The notes: generated by a model not told the origin, from the letters alone. Positions 1 through 7,543 are shown, numbered from the stretch's first letter. The stretch is 11,369 nt of DNA from Clostridia bacterium (GCA_017382615.1 JAFNZX010000050.1:1-11369); one strand, 5' to 3'. Translations and numbers: made by a program.

Positions 1-21
1 CGTTACTGCGGGACTGTCCCC

Positions 22-168
22 CGTGTCGTGGCGATGCGGGATCTACGGGCGAATCATGTGCCCCTCGTAGATCCTCAAAACGCGTACCGCGTTTTGACTT
101 TCAAAAATCAGCAATTTGTTGCAGATTTTTGAAAGTTCGACACGAAAACACCCACACGGGGTGTTTTC
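22..168. repeat. Series of stem-loops downstream of the rhamnose operon
   Basis: The 235 bp after the SGNH gene hold no gene but consecutive inverted repeats: GGATCTACG/CGTAGATCC (39-47 with 66-74), TCAAAACGCG/CGCGTTTTGA (75-84 with 88-97), an 18-bp arm pair at 97-114 with 119-136 (one A/A mismatch), and GAAAACACCC/GGGTGTTTTC (144-153 with 159-168). CGTGTCG (22-28) is complementary to CGACACG (138-144), closing a multi-branched structure around the first three. The last hairpin ends in TTTTC on both strands and could act as a weak terminator for the operon. Confidence 0.7.
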
Positions 169-235
169 TTGCTCAGGATGACACGAGGGGGATAGGCACG
201 CTGCGGGAGCAAGCCCCCGCCCTACGCATCATGCT

Positions 236-784
236 TTAAGCGTTTTCTCTAATACACTCCGCGACCTGTTTTGCGGCAACCTCAATGCCCTCTTCGGACA
301 GGTGGAGGTAGTCGGAGCAGATGTACTTATCGATATCCGCAGCAATGGTGGCGTGCAGATCGTTGATGATAACGCCCTCTTTGCGCAAAGCGGCAGTCAC
401 AGCCTCGTTGTAGGCGTTCAGGCGCGCGCTGTCATGCCCCCACATGGCAAGATGCGTGGGCGTGGTGGTGGCAAAAATGACGGTTTTTCCGTAGGTTTTG
501 AGAATCTTGGCAATGCGCACCATGGTGTCACAATAGGTGTCGATAGGCGTAAACGCGCCGTCGCCAAACAGATCGCACACATCCCACAGACCGTTGTTCC
601 AATGGATGACGTCCGCACCCTCAATCTGCGCCTTGCAATCGTACAGCATGCGCAGCGTATACGCGGCAAAGCGCGCGTTATCGTCGGACTGCCAAACAGT
701 ATAGTCCTCGCCAAGCAGCTCGGCAACGCGCTTTCCGTAGCCGATCAGACGAATGGAATCTCCCAATAATACAACCTTTTTCAT
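236..784 (-). CDS. SGNH/GDSL-family hydrolase (probable carbohydrate esterase)
   Basis: A 182-residue protein of the SGNH/GDSL hydrolase fold. Visible motifs are block I GDSI with the candidate nucleophile Ser10, an HWNNG stretch near residues 61-65 at the block III position (oxyanion Asn), and a C-terminal SDYLH with Asp158 and His161 as the DxxH part of the triad. The start at 784 is chosen because AAGGAG lies 9 bases upstream and the protein then begins MKKVVLLGDS; an in-frame ATG at 808 would add eight residues and overlap the rhamnosidase. There is no signal peptide or membrane segment, so it should act in the cytoplasm. It is the last gene of the rhamnose operon, 14 bp after the GH78 gene. 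From family knowledge, such enzymes often remove acetyl or other acyl groups from sugars; deacylation of imported rhamnose-containing oligosaccharides is my inference. The fold is fairly certain, the substrate unknown. Confidence 0.8.
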   Translation of the reverse strand: MKKVVLLGDSIRLIGYGKRVAELLGEDYTVWQSDDNARFAAYTLRMLYDCKAQIEGADVIHWNNGLWDVCDLFGDGAFTPIDTYCDTMVRIAKILKTYGKTVIFATTTPTHLAMWGHDSARLNAYNEAVTAALRKEGVIINDLHATIAADIDKYICSDYLHLSEEGIEVAAKQVAECIRENA

Positions 785-798
785 AATATTACACTCCT

Positions 799-3411
799 TC
801 ATTCCCATTGATAGTGATAAGAGCCGCTGCCCACAATCTCGGTTCGGTCGGGCAGATGGATCTTGGCAGTCGTGCCAAACGGCACGGTCACGTACAGGCA
901 GGTGTGGCCAAACCGCTTGACCCAGCGCACGCTGACCTGCCCCTTGATCGTATCCACGTGTGCTTGTGCCGAAAGCAACCCGCTCGGATAATGCGGTGCG
1001 ATCTCAAATTCTGCACATCCGGGGGCGACGGGCTTAATGCCGCAAAGCGTGCTGTACAGCCATTTGTAAACAGAGCCGTACATGGGGTGATTGTGCGAGT
1101 TCATGCCGTCCTCTTTTTTGAGCTCAAAGCGTTCCCAAACGGTGGTCGCCTCGTTCTGAATCATAAAGCCGTACGAGGGATATTCCTCGCTTATCAGAAT
1201 CTTCCACGCGTCGTCCACGTAGCCGTATTTTGCAAGCATTTCCAGCATATACAGCGTACACAGGTTACCCGTGGTGAACTTATAATTCCGCTCGCGCAGA
1301 TCGATTACCATGACCTCGGCAGCCTTTTCGCGCGCGTCATCAGGCAAAATGCCAAGCCAGAGCGAGAACGCCTGCGAGGCTTGCGAGCCGCCTGCCATCT
1401 TGGCAGACGCTGCATCCCACCATTTCTCCAGCATAGCAGTCTTGATCTTGTCCGCCAATGCTTCATACTCGGCTTGCTTGTCTGCGTTTCCGAGCTGCTT
1501 TGCCATACGGGCAAGTGCTGTGCAGTTATAGTAGGAAAATCCCGTTGACATAAAGCGTCCGTCGGTCACGGCACTGTTGGCGTCCTCAAACGAGCGGCAT
1601 GCGTAAGCGGGAGCTGCCCAGTCACCGTAATAGGTATAGTTGACAATGTAATCATCGCTGCGCGAAAGCAGAGATTGCTCCCATGCCTCAAACCAAGGAT
1701 AGGCTTGCTTGATGATCTCGTAGTTACCCGTAAACAAGAGGCTCTGCTCTCCTGCCACAAGGAAGGACGAGCAAACGGGGTCTGCGGGATACTGCCCAAA
1801 CAAGAAGGGCGCACAGCAGGTAAACGCACCGTCCGCGCGTTGCTCTGCGTGAATATCCCCGATCACCTTGGGAAAAATGCGACCGATATCAAACGCATAG
1901 GGCGTGGCGGTAAAGCGCACGGTGGCGTCGTTCATCCAGCCCATGCGCTCGTCGCGCTGCGGGCAGTCGGTCAGGATCGAGTGAATATTGGATTTCTCGG
2001 TCTGAATGGCATTTTTATACAGCTTGGAAACCAATGCCGAGCCACATACAAAGTCGCTGTCATTGGCGATATCGGTATAGAGCGCAACGGCAATCACGCT
2101 GTTCTTGTCCGGGCAAGGATAGCCGTCAAGCTCGATATAGCGGAAGCCGTGATAGGTAAACTTGGGCCGCCAGACTTCAAGATCGCGCTCATCACCCGAT
2201 GCGATATAGGTATCGGTCTGTGCCGCGTCACGCAGGGGCAGATTGTAAAGCCCACCGTCCTCGTCCAGCATCTCACCCATGCGCATGGTGACCTTGTGCC
2301 CTTCCTGCATGCCCTCGGGCAGCACAATATGCGGGACACCCGCAATATTCTGCCCAAAATCGAGGATATACTTGCCGTCACCCAAAGCGTAGATACTATC
2401 GGCATAGTACCACTCCTGCTCGCAGATGGGCTCCACCGTCATAGGCACAAGTTGCTCTGTCGGTGAAGGCGTGATGACCGCCTGCACGAAATCTTTGCCT
2501 CCGCCCGGCAACATCCATTGGGGATCACTTAAGCGCGCGTCATAGGTCTCACCGTCAAAAATGCTGACGTCGGTAATGGCGTCATGACCGCAAAGCCAAG
2601 AATCGTCGGTGACAATGGTCTGTGTACTGCCGTCCGCAAAGGTCAGCACAAGCTTTGCTATCAGTGCCGTATCTCCAAAAAACTCTACGGGCCTGCCTGC
2701 AAACACGATGTCAAAAATCTTGGTATTGTTGTATCTCCAACCGTCCGCGACCTCTACGGCAAGGGCGTTTGCACCTACGACAAAGTGTGGCGCAAAATCG
2801 GTCATGATGGCATACTGTACCTGCTTTTTATAATTGGTATGCGCAGGGTCAAGACGGCACTGGTCAACATCAATTCCATTCACCTTGACGTGATGATATC
2901 CAATACCTGCAACGTACAAACAAGCATCCACGGGCTGCTCGGCAAGCTCAAAATCCTTGCGGAAGCAGGTGGGTACGCGCTTTTTGACCTCGGGATGGGT
3001 GATCCAGGCCGCAGAGGTCATATCGGTCAAGCCGTATATAAAGGCATTTCCATAGCCCCAATACTTGAATTGTTCGCTTTCATTGCCGTAAGCATCGCGT
3101 ACGCATACAGAAATCAGCAATTCCTTTCCCTCGGGCAGCGGATCACCTGCATATGTCATGCTCTGCTCTTTTTGCTCACACCAACCGCTGTCCCAAAACA
3201 GCTCTTTCCCAAGCTCTTCAAATTCCTCATCGTATACGTTAAGATCGGGACAGTATATACGCACACGAAAAGCAGTTTGGTAATTATTCGGAATATCCGA
3301 AATTACCGACCAGGAAAAGGTCGGGTTGGGAGATGCGGTTACCTTGTGGCGAAACATGCCTGCCAGCTTGCCGCCGTCCATATATATCTGATTGACTTTG
3401 ATGTTTTCCAT
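799..3411 (-). CDS. GH78 alpha-L-rhamnosidase, cytoplasmic
   Basis: An enzyme of about 870 residues that should hydrolyse terminal alpha-L-rhamnose from glycosides or oligosaccharides. The layout fits family GH78: N-terminal beta domains, a rhamnose-binding-type beta domain around residues 150-290, an (alpha/alpha)6 barrel around 425-770 and a C-terminal beta-sandwich. The diagnostic motif DCPQRDERMGW begins at Asp482, with Glu488 at the position of the general acid in characterised GH78 enzymes; TTVWER supplies Glu760 at the position of the general base. No signal peptide is present, so substrate is expected to be imported. The rhaA stop TAA is followed after one base by the ATG at 3411, which suggests translational coupling. 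An in-frame GTG at 3420 would add three residues (MDN) and overlap rhaA; neither start has a strong Shine-Dalgarno. Length is normal for the family and no frameshift is seen. Substrate specificity cannot be read from the sequence. Confidence 0.93.
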   Translation of the reverse strand: MENIKVNQIYMDGGKLAGMFRHKVTASPNPTFSWSVISDIPNNYQTAFRVRIYCPDLNVYDEEFEELGKELFWDSGWCEQKEQSMTYAGDPLPEGKELLISVCVRDAYGNESEQFKYWGYGNAFIYGLTDMTSAAWITHPEVKKRVPTCFRKDFELAEQPVDACLYVAGIGYHHVKVNGIDVDQCRLDPAHTNYKKQVQYAIMTDFAPHFVVGANALAVEVADGWRYNNTKIFDIVFAGRPVEFFGDTALIAKLVLTFADGSTQTIVTDDSWLCGHDAITDVSIFDGETYDARLSDPQWMLPGGGKDFVQAVITPSPTEQLVPMTVEPICEQEWYYADSIYALGDGKYILDFGQNIAGVPHIVLPEGMQEGHKVTMRMGEMLDEDGGLYNLPLRDAAQTDTYIASGDERDLEVWRPKFTYHGFRYIELDGYPCPDKNSVIAVALYTDIANDSDFVCGSALVSKLYKNAIQTEKSNIHSILTDCPQRDERMGWMNDATVRFTATPYAFDIGRIFPKVIGDIHAEQRADGAFTCCAPFLFGQYPADPVCSSFLVAGEQSLLFTGNYEIIKQAYPWFEAWEQSLLSRSDDYIVNYTYYGDWAAPAYACRSFEDANSAVTDGRFMSTGFSYYNCTALARMAKQLGNADKQAEYEALADKIKTAMLEKWWDAASAKMAGGSQASQAFSLWLGILPDDAREKAAEVMVIDLRERNYKFTTGNLCTLYMLEMLAKYGYVDDAWKILISEEYPSYGFMIQNEATTVWERFELKKEDGMNSHNHPMYGSVYKWLYSTLCGIKPVAPGCAEFEIAPHYPSGLLSAQAHVDTIKGQVSVRWVKRFGHTCLYVTVPFGTTAKIHLPDRTEIVGSGSYHYQWE

Positions 3412-3412
3412 A

Positions 3413-4681
3413 TTATCCACGTTTACTCTGTACGGTTGCTTCGTACGCCTTGAGCTGATCGATCCATTCGGTGCCTACGGGAACGCCGCGCGTGTAGCAA
3501 AGGTAATCCCAAACCGCGTTACTCGGCAGGTTGCGGAACTCGTCAAGCAGCGCAAGTCTTGCGGTCAGGTCACCGTCAATCTCTGCCTTTTGCAGCATGG
3601 GGTACGGCTCAATCAGCGCGTCAAGCAACGCCTTGCCCGCCGCACGCAAACCGATCGCCCACGCACCTACACGGTTGACGGTAGCGTCGAAATAGTCAAG
3701 TCCCATAAAGACCTTGCCCGAATCGTACAAGTGACCGCGCACGACCTGCTGCATGATCGCGCTCAGATCGTCACCCTGCGTCAGCACGTGGTCGCTGTCC
3801 CAGCGCACGCCGCGGCTGATGTGCAAAAGCAGCGTATCAATGTAAGGATATACGGCAGAAATCTTATCCACGATGGACTCAGTGGGGTGGTAATGCCCCG
3901 TATCCATGCAAACGCCGATGCCGTGCGTGGCGGCATACGCCAGATAAAACTCATGCGAGCCAACGGTAAAGCACTCCGTACCGATGCCAAACAGCTTGCC
4001 CTCCAGTACGTCGCGCACGTTTGCCTTATCGTAATTGACCGAAAGAATCTCGTCAAGAGAGTCCGCAAGGCGCGCTCTGTAAGCAAAGCGGTCTGCAGGA
4101 ATGTCCTTGGTGCCGTCGGGCACCCAGATGTTGTTGATACAAACCTCGCCTAGCTCGCGACCGATGTCGTTGGCAATGGCTCTGCCGCTCTTGCCCGCTT
4201 TGATCCAATACTCACGGGTCGACTTATCGGGGCTTGCCAGCGAGCAGCCGTCCTTCATCATGGGATGCGTAAAGAAGGACACGTTGAAATCCAGCGCATA
4301 ACCGCGCTGCTTTGCCCAGTCGATCCATCCTCTGAAGTCCTCGGTGGTCTGCAAATTGCGCTCGGTGGTGCCGGGCTCACCGTACATGGAGTGCAGATTG
4401 ACGCGCGGCTTTGTGGGCGAGAAGGAAAACGCGGTTTCAATATCCATGCGCATTTCCTGACCGTTGCGCGCTCTGCCGGGATAATTGCCCGTGACAAGGT
4501 TCTCGGAATGCACGCCCTCGTGCTTTTCAAAGCCTACTACGTCATCCCCCTGCCAGTTATGCAATGTGATCGGAATGGTCTTAAAAATTTCGATTGCAGC
4601 ATCGGTATCCACACCGTATGCGGCATACACCTTTTTTGCGTCCTCATAGGCACGCAGAATTTGTTCGGGATCTCGTTTCAT
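3413..4681 (-). CDS. rhaA: L-rhamnose isomerase
   Basis: Converts L-rhamnose to L-rhamnulose (EC 5.3.1.14), the first step of phosphorylated rhamnose catabolism, in the cytoplasm. The 422 residues match the length of E. coli RhaA (about 419) and carry its hallmarks: WQGDDVVGFE near residue 43, DFNVSFFTHP at 131-140, LEGKLFGIG with Glu227, MDTGHYHPTE with Asp260 and His263, LLHISRGVRWDSD with His287, Asp295 and Asp297, and GLDYFDA with Asp329. Their spacing agrees with the two metal (Mn) sites of the E. coli enzyme. The ATG at 4681 has GGGAGG about 8 bases upstream. It is the first gene of a tight three-gene set with GH78 and the SGNH hydrolase. I see no convincing sigma-A promoter in the 98 bp upstream, which hold a large palindrome, so read-through from the lipoprotein gene or an activator-dependent promoter is possible. 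Kinase (RhaB) and aldolase (RhaD) genes are not present here. Confidence 0.96.
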   Translation of the reverse strand: MKRDPEQILRAYEDAKKVYAAYGVDTDAAIEIFKTIPITLHNWQGDDVVGFEKHEGVHSENLVTGNYPGRARNGQEMRMDIETAFSFSPTKPRVNLHSMYGEPGTTERNLQTTEDFRGWIDWAKQRGYALDFNVSFFTHPMMKDGCSLASPDKSTREYWIKAGKSGRAIANDIGRELGEVCINNIWVPDGTKDIPADRFAYRARLADSLDEILSVNYDKANVRDVLEGKLFGIGTECFTVGSHEFYLAYAATHGIGVCMDTGHYHPTESIVDKISAVYPYIDTLLLHISRGVRWDSDHVLTQGDDLSAIMQQVVRGHLYDSGKVFMGLDYFDATVNRVGAWAIGLRAAGKALLDALIEPYPMLQKAEIDGDLTARLALLDEFRNLPSNAVWDYLCYTRGVPVGTEWIDQLKAYEATVQSKRG

Positions 4682-4721
4682 GGGTAATACCTCCCTTTAT
4701 TTATTTTTTTGAAAGGGGTTT

Positions 4722-4755
4722 CAGGGGAAAACTTTTTTCAAAAAGTTTTCCCCTG
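4722..4755. repeat. Perfect 34-bp palindrome between lipoprotein gene and rhaA
   Basis: Left arm CAGGGGAAAACTTTTT (4722-4737), two-base spacer TC, right arm AAAAAGTTTTCCCCTG (4740-4755): 16 paired bases with no mismatch. It can form a stable hairpin in either transcript. On the minus strand no uninterrupted T-run follows at once (the next bases are AAACCCC), so it is not a textbook intrinsic terminator, although it could end or attenuate the transcript of the lipoprotein gene, whose stop lies 24 bp away. It may also be a copy of a dispersed clostridial palindromic repeat; that is inference. Confidence 0.75.
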
Positions 4756-4779
4756 AGCGCTCCCCCCGCTTCTCCACTC

Positions 4780-6750
4780 TCACTTATCCATCTGATACAA
4801 ATAACTCAGACGTCCCATGGGCAGAGATCGTCCCGTGGCGTAGTAGTCCATGATCTCGGCGGGGTCAGATACGCCGTCGGCTACCTTGAAGTAGAAGTCG
4901 CCGCCGTCCTCCAGACCCAGCGCGGCGCGGGGGATCATGATCTGCATGACACTTCCCTGCACCGTATAGGTGGCGGAGGCCTCCAGCGCCTCACCCGTGT
5001 AGTCGGAGTTCAGCTTCTCAATGGTGGCGGAGGAGCCGTCGCGACCGCGGCCTACGACAAACTCGTAGCTCTCCCAGCCCTTCATGGCGGGAGAAGTGCC
5101 GAGACCGATGAACAGATTCATAAAGTTCGCCCCGTCGGCGGTGACGATATCGCCCTCGCACTTGATGTAGAAGTAGAGATTTTCGGCATCGTTGGTGACC
5201 CGCACCTCGGTGATGTTGTTGCGGACGGCCGCTTGCTCAAACTTCACGGTAGGCGCGCCGCCCACGCTGTTGCGGGAGCCGTCGTCCTTACCTACGCGGC
5301 GGTAGACGGCGTTGACATCATTCCATTGGTCGGGGGAGGCGGTCACGTCGATGGTCTTACGGACGGTATCCGCGATCATGCCCTCGGCGGAGTTATACTT
5401 ATACTGACGGATGTAGTACATCATCTGGATGTAGTAGGCATCCTCATAGCCTCCCTTCATGGGCTCGGCATCGCGGGAATACTCCAGATCCACGCCGTCG
5501 ATAAAGGCATACTCACCCTCGTAGAAATTCTTCTGTGCGACCCACTCGTTCCAGCCCGTGATCATGACAAAGCGGGGATCGCGGAGCAGGGCGGTGCGCC
5601 ACTGGTAGTCGAAGAAGGTGCCGCTCATGACACCGTCAGCCATGTTCTGCTTGCGACGGGGATCGTAGCCGCGCCCCCAGTTCATGCGCCCCTCATGGGT
5701 GAGGGAGAAGCTAAAGGGCAGGGCAGGGTGGGTGGCGATAGAAACCGAGATCATATCGGTGCGCATGGGCTGGGGATATTTCCACTCGGTATAGGGCCAG
5801 GCGTTCTCCACGCCCTGGCCGCTCTCGTAGGGCCACAGCACCTCACGCATGTAGAAGAAATCCCGCAGCTCCTGCGGCAGATCCCCGGGCTTGTAGGATG
5901 TGTCCCCGCGGGAAGCGGCCTCATTCAAGTCGTCGGCCTCGTCGGTGTAGCCGATCATCATGGGCTTGCCGTCCACGCGGTACCAGGACTCGGGGTACAG
6001 CTCCTTCTTGTATACGTCGTTATAGAGGGTCTTAATGGTCTGAATGGAGCGGCTGTGGGTGAGGTAGGTGATCTGGGGGGCATCCCACCCTTCGGCGCGA
6101 AGCTCGGATATGACCTTCATGACCTTTTCGGCTACACTCTGGTAGGTAAAGCAGTTGGACACGTCAAAGACCAGAAAATCCACCCCCGCTTGGGTGAGCA
6201 GCTCCATATGACGGCGGATGACCCACTCGTCGGAGCTGTTGTAGTAGCCGTACAAAGGCTCGCTCCACCAATGGAACTGTCCTGCTGGGCTAAGCTTACG
6301 GTCATCGGCGTGAAATAAGGTATCTTTTCCGTGCTCGGCCAGGATCTTGGAGATATCGTAGATCTCGGGCATCCCGTGCTGACCCAACCAGAGAAAGTAA
6401 AAGATACCCACTTCCTTGTCTTCCTTGCGGGAGGAGACGGGAGACAGTGAGCGACCGTGCTCGTCAAAGCCCACCAGCATATTCACATTGTAACCGTTCT
6501 CGTACATATTTGTAACCGTCCTTTCGGGCTCGGGTGCTTGGGTTTCTGCCTCGGTGGGCGCTTCGGTGGGCACCGAGGTGGGTTCCTCGGTAGCGGGCGC
6601 CTCCGTGGTCACATGGGTGGACGCATCGGCGGTCGCGGCTGCCTCGGTATCCGACTGATCGGGAGAGGATGTGACACAGGCAACCGTCCCCGTGGCTACG
6701 GCGCCCAACAGGAACCCCGCCAGCAGGCAGGCAGTTATTTTTTTGAGCAT
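4780..6750 (-). CDS. Secreted lipoprotein with GH99/WbsX-like barrel and CBM9-like domain
   Basis: A 656-residue surface protein. Residues 1-24 are a lipoprotein signal (KK, hydrophobic core, TVA before Cys25), followed by a Thr/Pro/Glu-rich linker to about residue 77. Residues 113-450 look like a TIM-barrel of the GH99/WbsX type: VGIFYFLWLGQHG at the first strand, HFHWW-like GQFHWWSEPLYGYY near 157-170, VDFLVFDVSN at 190-199, and ITGWNEWVA at 397-405 with Glu402. GH99 endo-mannosidases have a second Glu three residues after the first; here that place is Ala405, so canonical GH99 chemistry is doubtful. Residues about 465-656 look like a CBM9/DOMON-type beta-sandwich (NLYFYIKCEGD, MQIMIPRAALGL, FYFKVADG). 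The ATG at 6750 has AAGGAGG upstream, behind a near-consensus promoter. A polysaccharide-degrading or -binding role at the surface, perhaps feeding the rhamnose genes, is inference; exact family and substrate are uncertain. Confidence 0.7.
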   Translation of the reverse strand: MLKKITACLLAGFLLGAVATGTVACVTSSPDQSDTEAAATADASTHVTTEAPATEEPTSVPTEAPTEAETQAPEPERTVTNMYENGYNVNMLVGFDEHGRSLSPVSSRKEDKEVGIFYFLWLGQHGMPEIYDISKILAEHGKDTLFHADDRKLSPAGQFHWWSEPLYGYYNSSDEWVIRRHMELLTQAGVDFLVFDVSNCFTYQSVAEKVMKVISELRAEGWDAPQITYLTHSRSIQTIKTLYNDVYKKELYPESWYRVDGKPMMIGYTDEADDLNEAASRGDTSYKPGDLPQELRDFFYMREVLWPYESGQGVENAWPYTEWKYPQPMRTDMISVSIATHPALPFSFSLTHEGRMNWGRGYDPRRKQNMADGVMSGTFFDYQWRTALLRDPRFVMITGWNEWVAQKNFYEGEYAFIDGVDLEYSRDAEPMKGGYEDAYYIQMMYYIRQYKYNSAEGMIADTVRKTIDVTASPDQWNDVNAVYRRVGKDDGSRNSVGGAPTVKFEQAAVRNNITEVRVTNDAENLYFYIKCEGDIVTADGANFMNLFIGLGTSPAMKGWESYEFVVGRGRDGSSATIEKLNSDYTGEALEASATYTVQGSVMQIMIPRAALGLEDGGDFYFKVADGVSDPAEIMDYYATGRSLPMGRLSYLYQMDK

Positions 6751-6779
6751 GGCAAAAGACCTCCTTGTGGGATGCTTTC

Positions 6780-6809
6780 ATTATACCATCCCATCAGGCC
6801 ACATGTCAA
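6780..6809 (-). promoter_or_regulatory. Sigma-A-type promoter of the lipoprotein gene
   Basis: Read on the minus strand, TTGACA (6804-6809) and TATAAT (6780-6785) are separated by 18 bp. Both boxes match the consensus in full. The start of transcription should fall near 6772, giving a leader of about 20-25 bases that contains only the ribosome binding site of the lipoprotein gene. Confidence 0.85.
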
Positions 6810-6836
6810 GGGGTGCCGCAGAAAATAAGCATTATT

Positions 6837-6860
6837 CACAAAACAACGCGTTCTTTTGTG
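6837..6860. repeat. Imperfect 24-bp palindrome, candidate terminator or operator
   Basis: CACAAAA (6837-6843) and TTTTGTG (6854-6860) are inverted and enclose the self-complementary core AACGCGTT, with a single C/C mismatch. It lies between the stop of the ferritin-like gene and the -35 box of the lipoprotein promoter, 27 bp upstream of that box. It could be a weak terminator for the ferritin-like gene or a binding site for a LacI-like regulator acting on the lipoprotein gene; the sequence does not decide. Confidence 0.45.
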
Positions 6861-6880
6861 TATTTCACCCATAATCCATG

Positions 6881-7354
6881 TCAGAGCTTTTGAAGCAATG
6901 CCTCCAGCCGCTCGTACTGCTCCCGCTCGTCCCGGATGATCTCCCGCAGCTCCGAGATCACGGCCTCGTCCCTGGCGGCGGCAGAGAGGGATTCCAGCTC
7001 GGTGATGCTCGCGGCTTCTGCGGCAAGATCCTGGCGGAGCATCCGACGCACCACGGGGAGCGCGCGGCAGGAAGCATCCCCCGTCAGGTCGATGCGTGGG
7101 GTGCGCATTCTCATGGTCACCCCGGGGTCTCCGCCCAGGGCGCGAATGAGCCGTCCCAGGGTATGAAAATGGGCCATGTCCTCGGTAGCCAGGTCCAGGA
7201 ACAGCTCCGAGGCTTCGTTGTCCAGCCCCTCGGTAAGCAGATGCTGGTAGGTGTAGGTGATGACCTGGTTCAATTCCTCGTTGTAGGCGCGCATCATACG
7301 AGTAGCTAGACGGGGATCGGGACGAATGATGGGAGTGGGGAAAAATTGATTCAT
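6881..7354 (-). CDS. Ferritin-like four-helix protein (rubrerythrin/Mn-catalase/CotJC type)
   Basis: A 157-residue soluble, helix-rich protein. Helix 1 has YNEELNQVITYTYQH (Glu26/Glu27, tyrosines 34 and 36), helix 2 has ATEDMAHFHTLG (Glu58, Asp59, His62), helix 3 DLAAEAASITELE (Glu113, Glu119), and helix 4 RDEREQYERL. This spacing is that of ferritin-like diiron or dimanganese proteins, and TEDMAH resembles the TEExGH of Mn catalase and CotJC. Two ligand positions look altered: Asp59 in place of Glu, and Gln146 where the DExxH of helix 4 would put His. A complete di-metal centre is therefore uncertain. The ATG at 7354 has AAGGAGG six bases upstream, and a consensus promoter lies about 120 bp upstream. 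It sits immediately downstream of the feo operon terminator in the same direction, so an iron or oxidative-stress role is plausible but inferred. Family confidence is moderate. Confidence 0.62.
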   Translation of the reverse strand: MNQFFPTPIIRPDPRLATRMMRAYNEELNQVITYTYQHLLTEGLDNEASELFLDLATEDMAHFHTLGRLIRALGGDPGVTMRMRTPRIDLTGDASCRALPVVRRMLRQDLAAEAASITELESLSAAARDEAVISELREIIRDEREQYERLEALLQKL

Positions 7355-7472
7355 GGACTACCTCCTTATGTAGGTGTACTGTCCACAGGATATGCAGGTT
7401 TCCTCTCCCCCGTCCGCAGGGAGGGCAGTCCCATTTTTCTCAAAAAAAAGGTTTTATTTATTTTCTGATTTT

Positions 7473-7501
7473 ATTGTATCATTTTCTGCTTTGTATGTCA
7501 A
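7473..7501 (-). promoter_or_regulatory. Sigma-A-type promoter of the ferritin-like gene
   Basis: On the minus strand TTGACA (7496-7501) and TACAAT (7473-7478) are 17 bp apart. The -35 box begins only one base after the T-tract of the feo terminator. The predicted start near 7466 gives a leader of roughly 110 bases with several short inverted stretches (for example CTCCC/GGGAG around 7410-7430); I could not match it to a known riboswitch class. Confidence 0.82.
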
Positions 7502-7502
7502 G

Positions 7503-7530
7503 AAAAAACCGCCCTTTCGGGCGGTTTTTT
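7503..7530 (-). terminator. Intrinsic terminator of the feo operon
   Basis: Stem CCGCCC/GGGCGG (7509-7514 with 7519-7524), four-base loop, flanked by six A on one side and six T on the other. On the minus strand it lies 13 bases after the stop of the FeoB-associated gene and ends in TTTTTT. By symmetry it could also work on the plus strand. Confidence 0.92.
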
Positions 7531-7543
7531 CTGAAAGGATATT

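Noticed and set aside
1..235. CRISPR array or tRNA in the left intergenic region
   Set aside because: The repeats are inverted, all different and unequally spaced; there is no direct-repeat/spacer pattern and no cloverleaf.
4594..6318. Long plus-strand open frame of 574 codons opposite the lipoprotein gene
   Set aside because: It mirrors the minus-strand gene in a GC-rich region, has no ribosome binding site or recognisable domain, and its protein is a low-complexity Gly/Val/His-rich sequence.
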